From contig JAQTUW010000004.1 in assembly GCA_028707085.1 (NCBI GenBank), positions 62,001 to 126,000 of the forward strand: a DNA stretch of 64,000 nt, read 5' to 3'. Position 1 is the first letter of the stretch. Every line of letters starts with the position of its first letter. Positions 1-9,033 of the stretch are shown piece by piece. The stretch is from Methylococcales bacterium (lineage in GTDB: Bacteria; Pseudomonadota; Gammaproteobacteria; Methylococcales; Methylomonadaceae). Made by a program: the position numbers and the translations under genes. The notes beneath the pieces are model-generated. The model saw only the letters and a program-made list of their open reading frames with translations. It searched no databases and was not told where the DNA came from.

Positions 1-1
1 G

Positions 2-3000
2 TTGAAGCGGCCGGAAGAAGCGGTCGCCAGTCTTAATTCCGCCATTGCCCTCAAGCCTGATTATGCGGATGCCTACTATAATCTAGGCAATGCTTTTTTT
101 GCGTTAAAGCAGCTGGATGAAGCGTTAGCCAATTACGATAAGGCTATTGCCCTCAATCCCGGTCTGGCGGGCGTCTATTCCAATCAGGGCATTGTACTCA
201 AACAGTTGAACCGGCTGGATGAAGCGCTTGCCAGTTATGAGCGCGCCCTGAACGTCGATCCATCGCTGGCAGGCGTCTATTCGAATCGCGGCGTGGCGCT
301 TAAAGAATCAAATCGGCTGGATGAAGCGCTTGCCAGTTATGATCAGGCGATCAACATCGATTCCGGTTATGCAGATGCCTACTCCAATCGCGGTATTGTA
401 CGTTATGAATTAAAGCGGCTGGATGAGGCGCTGGCCGATTATGAGACAGCCATCGCCCTCAGGCCGGATTATGCGGAAGCATACTGGAACAAGGCGCTGT
501 TAAAAATTCTGACCGGCGAATATGCCGAGGGCTGGCGGCTTTATGAATGGCGCTGGCGGCGGGCCGATAACCCCGCTAGAAAGTTCGCCCAGCCCTTATG
601 GTTGGGTGAACAGCCGCTGGCCGGCAAAACCCTGCTGATTTATTCCGAACAGGGGCTTGGGGATTACCTGCAATTCATCCGCTACGCCGCTCTGGCCGGC
701 CAACTCGGCGGTCGGGTGGTGCTTGGCGTACCGATTGCTCTGATGAGCCTGGTCTCGACCCTGCGGGGTGATTTCACGCTAGTCGAATCCTGGCAGGTCT
801 TGCCGGACTTTGATTACCATTGTCCGCTGATGAGTTTGCCGCTGGCGTTTAACACCGTTTTGGAGACGATCCCCGCTCAAATTCCTTATCTGTACGCCGA
901 TCAGGCCAAACGCCAGAGCTGGCGGCAAAGGCTGGGCGAACAATCCGGACTTCGGGTCGGCCTGGTCTGTTCAGGTTCAACGACACATAAAAACGACCAG
1001 AATCGCAGCATAGCCCTGGAGCGGTTTGCCGGCTTGCTGGAGCTGCCGGTGGAGTTTCATTTACTGCAAAAGGAAATCCGCGCGGAGGACGCCGCGTTCA
1101 TGGCCGGCAGCGGTAAAATACAAAACCATCAGCACGCGCTGCACGACTTTTCGGACACGGCGGCGTTGCTGGCGGAAATGGATTTGCTGATTTCGGTGGA
1201 TACCTCGGTCGCGCATCTGGCCGGCGCGCTGGGTCAAAAAGTCTGGATACTGCTGCCCTATATGCCGGACTACCGCTGGCTGCTGGATAGAACCGACAGC
1301 CCCTGGTATCCGACCGCGACCTTGTATCGGCAAGCGGTAATAGGGGATTGGGAGGGCGTGCTGGCCAGGGTTGCGGATGATCTTGAAAAAGCGGTGATGA
1401 TGCATGGTAATTTGGGCCATGCCAATCAAATTGGCCGTGCCGGCTTGCCGGGCGCAACCGCTGCAACATTAAATGAAGTCGCGATCAAAAACATCCCGGC
1501 AATTTCCACTACTCCTGAGCCGCATGAACTACTACAGCAAGCGCTGGCCTTGCATCAAGCCGGAAAACTGGCTGAAGCGGCGGCGCAATACCAAAAACTG
1601 CTCAATGATCGGCCTGATAATACCCTGCTGCTGACCAATCTGGGCAATATCGCCTTACAGCAAGGCAGGCTTGAAGATGGGGTAAGGCTGATAAGCCGGT
1701 CGGTACAAATTTCCGCCAATCAGCCCGTCGCCCTCAATAATCTGGGTAATGCCCTTAAAGCCTTGAATCGAGTGGATGAGGCCATAGCCAGTTATGATAA
1801 AGCAATTGCCCAAAAGCCTGACTATGCAGAGGCCTATTCGAATCGTGGCGCGGCGCTTAGGGACTTAAACCGGCTGGATGAAGCCTTAGCCAGTTACCAA
1901 ACCGCCATCGCGCTTGATCCCAACTCGGCTGTAGCCTATTCCAATCAGGGCGTCATACTCAAACAGTTGAACCGGCTGGATGAGGCGCTTGCCAGTTATG
2001 AGCGCGCCCTGGACATCGACCCCTCTCTGGTAGGCGTTTATTCGAATCGCGCGGTTACGCTCAAGGACTTAAACCGGCTGGATGAAGCGCTTGCCAGTTG
2101 TGACCGGGCGATTGCCATGAATCCGGACTACGCGAATGCCTATTCCAATCGAGGAATTGTGCTGTATGAGTTAAAGCGGCTGGATGAGGCCATAGTCAGT
2201 TATGATAAGGCCATTGCCCTCAATCCCGGTTATGCGGAGGCCTATTCCAATCGCGGTAATGCATTTTTAGCCTTAAAACGACTGAATGAAGCGCTTGCCA
2301 GCATTGAGCGAGCCATTGAAATCAAGCCTGATTATGCGGAGGCCTATTCCAGTCGCGGTAATGCATTTTTAGCCTTAAACCGGTTGGATGATGCGCTAGC
2401 CAGTTATGACATGGCTATAGCCCTCAATCCTGATTATGTTGATGCTTATTATAATCGCGGCATTGCACTTTATGAGTTAAAGAGACTGGATGAGGCGCTT
2501 GCCAATTATGAGACAACCATTGCACTCAGGCCGGATTATGCAAAGGCATACTGGAACAAGGCGCTTTTAAAGCTACTGGTCGGTGATTATGCGGAAGGCT
2601 GGCGGCTTTCTGAATGGTGCTGGCGGCGAACCGGAACCGCCGCAAAAACATTCGCCAGTCCTTTGTGGCTGGGTGAGCCGTCGCTGGCCGGCAAAACCCT
2701 GCTGATTCATCCCGAACAGGGCCTGGGCGATTACCTGCAATTTATTCGCTACGCCGCCCTGGTCGACCAACTCGGTGGTCGGGTGGTTCTTGAAGCGCCT
2801 GCTCCACTCATGGGCATAGTCGCAAGTCTTGAGGGCGACTTCACGCTCATCGAATCCTGGCAGGTCTTGCCGGACTTTGATTACCATTGTCCGTTGATGA
2901 GTTTGCCGCTGGCGTTTAACACCGTTTTGGAGACGATCCCCGCCCAAATTCCTTATCTGTACGCCGATCAGGCCAAACGCCAGAGCTGGCGGCAAAGGCT

Positions 3001-5350
3001 GGGCGAACAATCCGGACTTCGGGTCGGCCTGGTCTGTTCAGGTTCAACGACACATAAAAACGACCAGAATCGCAGCATAGCCCTGGAGCGGTTTGCCGGC
3101 TTGCTGGAGCTGCCGGTGGAGTTTCATTTACTGCAAAAGGAAATCCGCGCGGAGGACGCCGCGTTCATGGCCGGCAGCGGTAAAATACAAAACCATCAGC
3201 ACGCGCTGCACGACTTTTCGGACACGGCGGCGTTGCTGGCGGAAATGGATTTGCTGATTTCGGTGGATACCTCGGTCGCGCATCTGGCCGGCGCGCTGGG
3301 TCAAAAAGTCTGGATACTGCTGCCCTATATGCCGGACTACCGCTGGCTGCTGGATAGAACCGACAGCCCCTGGTATCCGACCGCGACCTTGTATCGGCAA
3401 GCGGTAATAGGGGATTGGGAGGGCGTGCTGGCCAGGGTTGCGGATGATCTTGAAAAAGCGGTGATGATGCATGGTAATTTGGGCCATGCCAATCAAATTG
3501 GCCGTGCCGGCTTGCCGGGCGCAACCGCTGCAACATTAAATGAAGTCGCGATCAAAAACATCCCGGCAATTTCCACTACTCCTGAGCCGCATGAACTACT
3601 ACAGCAAGCGCTGGCCTTGCATCAAGCCGGAAAACTGGCTGAAGCGGCGGCGCAATACCAAAAACTGCTCAATGATCGGCCTGATAATACCCTGCTGCTG
3701 ACCAATCTGGGCAATATCGCCTTACAGCAAGGCAGGCTTGAAGATGGGGTAAGGCTGATAAGCCGGTCGGTACAAATTTCCGCCAATCAGCCCGTCGCCC
3801 TCAATAATCTGGGTAATGCCCTTAAAGCCTTGAATCGAGTGGATGAGGCCATAGCCAGTTATGATAAAGCAATTGCCCAAAAGCCTGACTATGCAGAGGC
3901 CTATTCGAATCGTGGCGCGGCGCTTAGGGACTTAAACCGGCTGGATGAAGCGCTTGCCAGCCTTGATAGAGCCATTGAACTCAAGCCTGATTATGCGGCG
4001 GCGCATTCTAATCGCGGTGTTGCATTGTTGGCCTTAAATCGGCTGGATGAGGCTCTGGACAGTTTTGACCGGGCCATTGCTGTTAATCCCGGTTATGCCA
4101 TGGCGCATATCAACCGCGGCAATGCGCTCAAAGATCTGAAGCGCCTGGATGATGCGCTGGCGGCTTATGATAGGGCCATTGCCCTTAAGCCGAATATGGC
4201 GGAGGCGTACTCTTGTCGAGGCGCCGCGCTGATAGAGTTGAAGCGGCTGGATGAAGCGTTTGTCTGTTTTAACCATGCCCTGGGTCTTAAACCTGATTAT
4301 GCGGAAACCTATTATAATCGCGGCAATGCATTTTTAGCCCTAAAAAGCCTGGAGGAGGCGTTAGCCGACTATGACAGGGCCATCGCCCTTAGGCCTGATT
4401 ATGCCGAAGCGTACTGGAATAAAGCGCTGTTAAAGATTCTGACCGGCGATTATGCGGAAGGCTGGCGGCTTTATGAATGGCGCTGGCGGCGGGCCGAGAC
4501 TCAGGCCAAAAAATTCGCCCGGCCCTTGTGGCTGGGCGAGCGGTCGCTGGCCGGCAAAACCCTGCTGATCCATCCTGAACAGGGCCTGGGCGATTACTTG
4601 CAGTTCGTCCGCTATGCCGCCTTGGCCGGCCAACAGGCCGCCCGGGTGATTCTTGAAGCGCCTGCGCCACTGATGAGTCTGGTCTCGACGCTGCCGGGCG
4701 ACTTCACGCTCATCGAATCCGGGCAGGTCTTGCCGGACTTTGATTACCAGTGCCCAGTAATGAGTTTGCCGCTGGCCTTCAACACCGTTTTGGAGACGAT
4801 CCCCGCCCAAATTCCTTATCTGTACGCCGATCAGGCCAAACGCCAGCTCTGGCGGCAAAGGCTGGGCGAAAAATCCGGACTCCGGGTCGGTCTGGTCTGC
4901 TCGGGTTCAACGGCGCATAAAAACGACCAGAATCGCAGCATAGCCCTGGAACGGTTTGCGGCCTTGCTGGAGCTGCCGGTGGAGTTTCATTTGCTGCAAA
5001 AGGAAATCCGCGCGGAGGACGCCGCGTTCATGGCCGGCAGCGGTAAAATACAAAACCATCAGCACGCGCTGCACGACTTTTCGGACACGGCGGCGTTGCT
5101 GGCGGAAATGGATTTGCTGATTTCGGTGGATACCTCGGTCGCGCATCTGGCCGGCGCGCTGGGTCAAAAAGTCTGGATACTGCTGCCCTATATGCCGGAC
5201 TACCGCTGGCTGCTGGATAGAACCGACAGCCCCTGGTATCCGACCGCGACCGTGTATCGGCAATCGGCAATAGGCGATTGGGATAGCGTGATATGCGTAT
5301 TGGGCGATCATCTCGGAAATGTGTGTGGAGTCAGTGCAGATGCGTCATAA
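2..5350 (+). CDS. TPR protein with three GT9-like glycosyltransferase modules (5' partial)
   Basis: The gene enters from the left edge, so its start is not seen. The visible 1782 residues are three repeats of one plan: a run of 34-residue TPR units (recurring pattern A-x-SNRG-x-L-K-x-L-x-RLDEAL-A-x-Y-x-x-AI) followed by a domain of about 250 residues at roughly 198-450, 887-1139 and 1508-1758. Each domain has the GLGDYLQFIRYA signature near its start and VDTSVAHLAGALGQKVW near its end, which resemble the nucleotide-sugar binding folds of glycosyltransferase family 9 (heptosyltransferase-like). TPR arrays fused to such domains are commonly predicted to glycosylate surface proteins or glycans; the substrate cannot be read here. 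No signal peptide is visible because the N-terminus is missing. The repeated modules are nearly identical at DNA level, pointing to recent duplication. A second gene of the same type overlaps its 3' end. Confidence 0.85.
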   Translation: MKRPEEAVASLNSAIALKPDYADAYYNLGNAFFALKQLDEALANYDKAIALNPGLAGVYSNQGIVLKQLNRLDEALASYERALNVDPSLAGVYSNRGVALKESNRLDEALASYDQAINIDSGYADAYSNRGIVRYELKRLDEALADYETAIALRPDYAEAYWNKALLKILTGEYAEGWRLYEWRWRRADNPARKFAQPLWLGEQPLAGKTLLIYSEQGLGDYLQFIRYAALAGQLGGRVVLGVPIALMSLVSTLRGDFTLVESWQVLPDFDYHCPLMSLPLAFNTVLETIPAQIPYLYADQAKRQSWRQRLGEQSGLRVGLVCSGSTTHKNDQNRSIALERFAGLLELPVEFHLLQKEIRAEDAAFMAGSGKIQNHQHALHDFSDTAALLAEMDLLISVDTSVAHLAGALGQKVWILLPYMPDYRWLLDRTDSPWYPTATLYRQAVIGDWEGVLARVADDLEKAVMMHGNLGHANQIGRAGLPGATAATLNEVAIKNIPAISTTPEPHELLQQALALHQAGKLAEAAAQYQKLLNDRPDNTLLLTNLGNIALQQGRLEDGVRLISRSVQISANQPVALNNLGNALKALNRVDEAIASYDKAIAQKPDYAEAYSNRGAALRDLNRLDEALASYQTAIALDPNSAVAYSNQGVILKQLNRLDEALASYERALDIDPSLVGVYSNRAVTLKDLNRLDEALASCDRAIAMNPDYANAYSNRGIVLYELKRLDEAIVSYDKAIALNPGYAEAYSNRGNAFLALKRLNEALASIERAIEIKPDYAEAYSSRGNAFLALNRLDDALASYDMAIALNPDYVDAYYNRGIALYELKRLDEALANYETTIALRPDYAKAYWNKALLKLLVGDYAEGWRLSEWCWRRTGTAAKTFASPLWLGEPSLAGKTLLIHPEQGLGDYLQFIRYAALVDQLGGRVVLEAPAPLMGIVASLEGDFTLIESWQVLPDFDYHCPLMSLPLAFNTVLETIPAQIPYLYADQAKRQSWRQRLGEQSGLRVGLVCSGSTTHKNDQNRSIALERFAGLLELPVEFHLLQKEIRAEDAAFMAGSGKIQNHQHALHDFSDTAALLAEMDLLISVDTSVAHLAGALGQKVWILLPYMPDYRWLLDRTDSPWYPTATLYRQAVIGDWEGVLARVADDLEKAVMMHGNLGHANQIGRAGLPGATAATLNEVAIKNIPAISTTPEPHELLQQALALHQAGKLAEAAAQYQKLLNDRPDNTLLLTNLGNIALQQGRLEDGVRLISRSVQISANQPVALNNLGNALKALNRVDEAIASYDKAIAQKPDYAEAYSNRGAALRDLNRLDEALASLDRAIELKPDYAAAHSNRGVALLALNRLDEALDSFDRAIAVNPGYAMAHINRGNALKDLKRLDDALAAYDRAIALKPNMAEAYSCRGAALIELKRLDEAFVCFNHALGLKPDYAETYYNRGNAFLALKSLEEALADYDRAIALRPDYAEAYWNKALLKILTGDYAEGWRLYEWRWRRAETQAKKFARPLWLGERSLAGKTLLIHPEQGLGDYLQFVRYAALAGQQAARVILEAPAPLMSLVSTLPGDFTLIESGQVLPDFDYQCPVMSLPLAFNTVLETIPAQIPYLYADQAKRQLWRQRLGEKSGLRVGLVCSGSTAHKNDQNRSIALERFAALLELPVEFHLLQKEIRAEDAAFMAGSGKIQNHQHALHDFSDTAALLAEMDLLISVDTSVAHLAGALGQKVWILLPYMPDYRWLLDRTDSPWYPTATVYRQSAIGDWDSVICVLGDHLGNVCGVSADAS
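878..1884 (+). repeat. Copy 1 of a 1,007-bp identical direct repeat
   Basis: Read against 2945-3951 the two stretches match base for base, at an offset of 2,067 bp (689 codons, in frame). The repeat covers most of one GT domain, the linker and the first TPR units of the next module. It ends where bases 1885 and 3952 differ and begins after the mismatch 877/2944. A 258-bp core (1064-1321) is also identical to 4994-5251 in the third module. Confidence 0.9.
2945..3951 (+). repeat. Copy 2 of the 1,007-bp identical direct repeat
   Basis: Identical partner of 878-1884. The repeat length and in-frame spacing fit unequal crossing-over or gene conversion inside the coding region; synonymous changes have not yet accumulated. 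Confidence 0.9.
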
Positions 5351-7442
5351 AATCAAAAACAAAAAGCCTGTCGCGCCGACACCGCAGCAGCAGGAATTGA
5401 TTCACAGCGCCATGCTGCTGCATCAATCCGGAAAACTGGCGGAAGCGGCGGCACAATACAACAGTCTGTTAACTGTTTTGCCAAACAACGCCATATTGCT
5501 GACTGGCCTGGGTACAATCGCCTTACAGCAAGGCAGGTTTGAAGATGCGATCAGAATCTTGGGCAAGTCTTTGAAAGTTGATTGTAACCAGCCAAATGTG
5601 ATTAATAATCAAGGTGTCGCTTTTAAACAGCTAAAGCGCTGGCGTGAAGCACTGGCCTGTTATGATAGCGCCATTGCCCTCAAGCCTGACTATACGATGG
5701 CGTACTGCAATCGCGGCGCCGCCTGTTTTGAGTTAAAACGGCTGGATGAGGCGGTCGCCAGTTACGATAGGGCTATTGCGCTCAATCCGAATTATGCTGA
5801 TGCGTACTCCAACCGGGGAGTTGCGCTTAAGGACTTGAATCGACTGGATGATGCGCTCGCCAGTCTTGATAAAGCCATTGCTCTCAATCCTGATCTTGCG
5901 GTGGCAAACTATAACCGCGGCAATGTCCTGGCGGCATTAAATCGGCTGGAAGAAGCGCTTGTGAGTTATGACAGGGCGATTGTCCTCAATCCGGGTTATG
6001 CGGAGGCTTACTCCAATCGCGCCAATGTGCTTAAAGACCTGAGCCGACTGGATGAGGCGCTCGCCGGTTACGATACGGCCATTGCTCTTCATCCTGGCTA
6101 TGCGGCGGCCTATTACAATCGCGGTAATGTGCTTTTTCAGTTAAAGCGACCGGATGAAGCGCTCGTCAGTTACGATAAGGCTATTGCCCTCGATGTAATC
6201 CATGCGGAGGCGCACTATAATCGCGGTAATGCGCTTTTTGAATTAAAACGGCTGGAAGAAGCGCTGGCCGGTTTCGACAGGGCTATTGTCATTAATCCAG
6301 GCTGTGCGGAATACCATTCCAATCGGGGGCTGGCGCTTAAACATTTAAACCGGCCTGAAGAAGCGCTTGCCAGTTACGACAGGGCTGTTGCCATTAATCA
6401 GGACTTTGCCGAGGCCTATTCCAATCGGGGTGGGACATTGAAGGATTTGAACCGCCTGGACGAGGCACTAGCCAATTACGACAGGGCGCTTGCCCTTCAG
6501 CCCGATTTTGCGGTGGCATACTGGAACAAGGCGCTTTTAAAACTACTGACCGGTGATTATGCGGAAGGCTGGCGGCTTTATGAATGGCGCTGGCGGCGGG
6601 CCGAGAGCCCTGCAAGAAAGTTCGCCCAGCCCTTGTGGCTGGGCGAACAGCCGCTGGCCGGCAAATCCCTGCTGATCCATCCTGAACAGGGCCTGGGCGA
6701 TTACCTGCAATTCATCCGCTATGCCGCTCTGGCCGGCCAACTGGGCGCAAAGGTGATTCTTGAGGCGCCTGCGCCACTCATGGGCATAGTTTCAAGTCTT
6801 GAAGGCGATTTTACGCTGGTCGAAGCCGGGCAGGCCTTGCCGGATTTTGATTACCATTGTCCGCTGATGAGTTTGCCGCTGGCGTTTAACAGCGTTTTGG
6901 AGACGATCCCCGCCCAAATTCCTTATCTGTATGCCGACCAGGCCAAACGCCAGCTCTGGCGGCAAAGGCTGGGCGAAAAATCCGGACTCCGGGTCGGCCT
7001 GGTCTGCTCGGGTGCAGCGGAACATCAAAACGACTCTAACCGCAGCGTAGCGATGGAACGGTTTGCCGGCTTGCTGGATCTGCCGGTGGAGTTTCATTGC
7101 TTGCAAAAGGAAATCCGCGCAGAGGATGCGGCGTTCATGGCCGGCAACAGTAAAATACAAAACCATCAGCCCTTGTTGCACGACTTTTCGGATACGGCGG
7201 CGCTGCTGGCGGAAATGGATCTGTTGATCTCGGTGGATACCGGAGTGGCGCATCTGGCCGGTGCGCTGGGTCAAAAGGTGTGGATACTACTGCCTTATAT
7301 GCCGGATTACCGCTGGCTGCTGGATAGAGCCGACAGCCCCTGGTATCCGACCGTGACCTTGTATCGGCAATCGGTAATAGGAGATTGGGATGGCGTGATA
7401 AGCGAAATAGCCGGGCATTTTGAAAAATTGATGGCTTGTTAA
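5340..7442 (+). CDS. TPR protein with one GT9-like glycosyltransferase domain
   Basis: A 700-residue protein with about twelve TPR units followed by one GT9-like domain (GLGDYLQFIRYA and VDTGVAHLAGALGQKVW signatures), homologous to each module of the upstream gene. I chose ATG 5340 because GGAG lies nine bases before it; an in-frame ATG at 5319 is the alternative. Either start overlaps the end of the upstream gene (11 or 32 bases), so the two are probably translated from one message. The basic N-terminus (MRHKIKNKKP) has no signal peptide, which suggests a cytoplasmic enzyme. The GT domain differs from the upstream copies at scattered residues, so it has escaped the recent conversion seen there. 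Likely role is transfer of a sugar to a protein or surface glycan; donor and acceptor are unknown. Confidence 0.85.
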   Translation: MRHKIKNKKPVAPTPQQQELIHSAMLLHQSGKLAEAAAQYNSLLTVLPNNAILLTGLGTIALQQGRFEDAIRILGKSLKVDCNQPNVINNQGVAFKQLKRWREALACYDSAIALKPDYTMAYCNRGAACFELKRLDEAVASYDRAIALNPNYADAYSNRGVALKDLNRLDDALASLDKAIALNPDLAVANYNRGNVLAALNRLEEALVSYDRAIVLNPGYAEAYSNRANVLKDLSRLDEALAGYDTAIALHPGYAAAYYNRGNVLFQLKRPDEALVSYDKAIALDVIHAEAHYNRGNALFELKRLEEALAGFDRAIVINPGCAEYHSNRGLALKHLNRPEEALASYDRAVAINQDFAEAYSNRGGTLKDLNRLDEALANYDRALALQPDFAVAYWNKALLKLLTGDYAEGWRLYEWRWRRAESPARKFAQPLWLGEQPLAGKSLLIHPEQGLGDYLQFIRYAALAGQLGAKVILEAPAPLMGIVSSLEGDFTLVEAGQALPDFDYHCPLMSLPLAFNSVLETIPAQIPYLYADQAKRQLWRQRLGEKSGLRVGLVCSGAAEHQNDSNRSVAMERFAGLLDLPVEFHCLQKEIRAEDAAFMAGNSKIQNHQPLLHDFSDTAALLAEMDLLISVDTGVAHLAGALGQKVWILLPYMPDYRWLLDRADSPWYPTVTLYRQSVIGDWDGVISEIAGHFEKLMAC

Positions 7443-7491
7443 TCGTCCATCTAAACAGAGTTGGCATAAAGCCGGAGGCATAGTAAAGAAA

Positions 7492-7511
7492 AAAGCGGCC
7501 TGAGCCGCTTT
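7492..7511. terminator. Hairpin after the TPR-GT gene
   Basis: Eight-base stem AAAGCGGC/GCCGCTTT with a CTGA loop, 49 bases after the stop at 7442. An A-rich run precedes it and only TTAA follows, so the U-tract is better for the minus strand. Confidence 0.55.
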
Positions 7512-7528
7512 AATCACTGTTTGCTTAA

Positions 7529-7557
7529 AAATACCGCGTCATGTCAACGCGGTATTT
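7529..7557 (-). terminator. Terminator of the PEP-CTERM gene
   Basis: Stem AAATACCGCGT-type, core ATACCGCGT/ACGCGGTAT (7531-7539 and 7547-7555), located just after the minus-strand stop. A run of A bases at 7526-7530 gives a U-tract on the minus-strand transcript. Confidence 0.7.
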
Positions 7558-7577
7558 ATGAACAAGGGCAAACTGTT

Positions 7578-8273
7578 TTACGCTTTTGCTTTTCTGCGAA
7601 AGCCAAAACCGGCCAGACCCGCCGCAATTAATGCGATAGAGGCAGGTTCAGGCACAGTGCTTCCAGAGGTATAGTTGTAAGTGACCGCTACTTCAGTGGT
7701 AATTGTACCATTGATGCTCACATTGGAAGATGAGCCGCCTGTGACGCTGTAGCCAAGGTTTCCGCCGTCTATGGTGATGTTCCAGTTGGAATCATAACTG
7801 CTCAGAGACGTGGTGATGGTGCCTGCTGTTCCGCTGGTGCTTTCAGTTGGCGTCAAGGTTTCGGAACCGCCATTAGAAGCAATCACTCCGGTCGTGCTGG
7901 TGGTGGCAAAGTTTTCGGTGCCTAATGTGGCGGTTGGCGCAAAAAAAGTCTCAGTGGCGCTAGTGCCGACAGTGTAGGTATAAGGAGCCGCGCTACCAAT
8001 GATGCCCGAAAGGTTGGTGACAACTGCTGTGGGTGCGTAGATGGTCGTGTAGGTGATATCGATGCTGGTTAAAACATCGCCTGCTGTATAGGCGGATGTG
8101 TTATGGAAGCCCAGAATGCCTAATGCATCAAGGGTGAATGGCAGGGCTGTCGGGCTGTTGGAAGCGCCTGGCGCTGTGGTTTGAAGGCCGCCGTAAACAG
8201 TGATGGAGCTGGCATTGGCCGCGCCACTCGTGGCGGCTAGTGCGACCGCTGCTAACAGGATGTTTGTTTTCAT
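7578..8273 (-). CDS. PEP-CTERM sorting domain protein
   Basis: A 231-residue exported protein. Residues 1-21 form a signal peptide (MKTNILLAAVALAATSGAANA). The C-terminus carries the PEP-CTERM signal: VPEPAS at about 208-213, a hydrophobic segment, and the basic tail FRRKAKA. Such signals are recognised by exosortases, which process proteins associated with exopolysaccharide or floc formation. The middle is rich in Ser, Thr and Gly with no cysteine and no recognisable enzymatic domain, typical of a structural matrix protein. AAGGAT sits nine bases before the ATG. No exosortase gene is in the window, so the partner must lie elsewhere. A 17-bp motif is repeated three times upstream of the gene and could be its control region (inference). 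Confidence 0.9.
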   Translation of the reverse strand: MKTNILLAAVALAATSGAANASSITVYGGLQTTAPGASNSPTALPFTLDALGILGFHNTSAYTAGDVLTSIDITYTTIYAPTAVVTNLSGIIGSAAPYTYTVGTSATETFFAPTATLGTENFATTSTTGVIASNGGSETLTPTESTSGTAGTITTSLSSYDSNWNITIDGGNLGYSVTGGSSSNVSINGTITTEVAVTYNYTSGSTVPEPASIALIAAGLAGFGFRRKAKA

Positions 8274-8528
8274 GATTTGTTATCCTTAAGTCTAATGGTT
8301 AAAAAAGGCTTTTACCTGCAAGTCGGTTATGCCTTTCAATATTTGCATTTCATGTTCCTGCATTAGAGATTATCAACTCCGGGTCATTACAGGAGGATGC
8401 TCTTCTTTGTCATCTTCAATGCTAAATTCATAAATGACATTCAGGTAAATGCACACACCATGCCATCTCTAAAAATAACTTTAAAAACAATTGGATGGCT
8501 TGTTATGTTTGGCTGTTTGCATAAGATA

Positions 8529-8545
8529 TGTAAAGAATCTCGACA
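8529..8545 (+). promoter_or_regulatory. 17-bp motif, copy 1
   Basis: TGTAAAGAATCTCGACA followed by CTTTG. It shares the TGTAAA and CGACACTTT ends with two further copies. Spacing to copy 2 is 176 bases. Confidence 0.45.
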
Positions 8546-8704
8546 CTTTGAAATTAGGCTGGCGATTGCCTGCAAAAAAGCTGGAGTGTTTGAAATATAA
8601 GTTTAAGTTTAATTAAATCATATGGTTGACTAATTCTGTCGATTATTGTCGGCGATTTGTTTTGTCGGATTGTCTGAGTTTTACCTGAACACCAACTAAT
8701 CAGG

Positions 8705-8721
8705 TGTAAAAATTATCGACA
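8705..8721 (+). promoter_or_regulatory. 17-bp motif, copy 2
   Basis: TGTAAAAATTATCGACA followed by CTTTTT. Same orientation as the other two copies; the TGT...ACA ends are a loose inverted repeat, as in many operators. Confidence 0.5.
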
Positions 8722-8924
8722 CTTTTTGCCCATAAAAGTCAGATATTCCTAAAACAAGACCGGTTTATCGGCGAGGTATGGCGTTTGCCTGATTGAACCG
8801 GATAGGATGCAAGGCTGGTTGGATATGAAAAACTGGCTGATTTATTTGAATAAATATGGGTTGGCGGCCTGTCTGCCGCCTTGCGTTGCAGTTTATTTCG
8901 CCGAATGAGGTGGCTGGCTGGCGG

Positions 8925-8941
8925 TGTAAAAATTTCCGACA
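8925..8941 (+). promoter_or_regulatory. 17-bp motif, copy 3
   Basis: TGTAAAAATTTCCGACA followed by CTTTTTA; differs from copy 2 by two bases. It lies between the ispG terminator hairpin and the rest of the intergenic region. Confidence 0.5.
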
Positions 8942-9000
8942 CTTTTTATACAAATGAATGTCGGCCGGATGGAGCGGTGCGCCGAATTTGCCGGCTTGCA

Positions 9001-9027
9001 CCCTGGGCGGGGTATTGCCGCCCAGGG
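9001..9027 (-). terminator. Hairpin after ispG
   Basis: Perfect ten-base stem CCCTGGGCGG/CCGCCCAGGG with a seven-base loop, ending seven bases before the ispG stop codon. There is no U-tract, so it may act as an RNA-stabilising or weak termination structure. Confidence 0.5.
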
Positions 9028-9033
9028 GCTTAT

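Larger units (their letters stand above)
8274..9000. other. Non-coding region upstream of the PEP-CTERM gene
   Basis: No convincing gene in about 730 bases. It holds three copies of TGTAAARAWTNYCGACA-type sequence (listed separately), a cluster of TGTCG half-motifs at about 8637-8668, and a GGCGGC/GCCGCC hairpin near 8864-8881. A 67-codon frame at 8397-8600 has no family resemblance and its Shine-Dalgarno-like AGGAGG is too close to the ATG. Confidence 0.5.

Noticed and set aside
1061-1429. Minus-strand open frames under the TPR-GT genes
   Set aside because: They are repeated shadows of the plus-strand coding sequence in other frames.
8274-8400. Sigma-54 promoter (-24/-12) for the PEP-CTERM gene
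   Set aside because: GG and GC elements occur on the minus strand but are two bases too far apart.
8397-8600. 67-codon frame after the PEP-CTERM gene
   Set aside because: No family resemblance, ribosome site too close to the ATG, and it overlaps the motif region.
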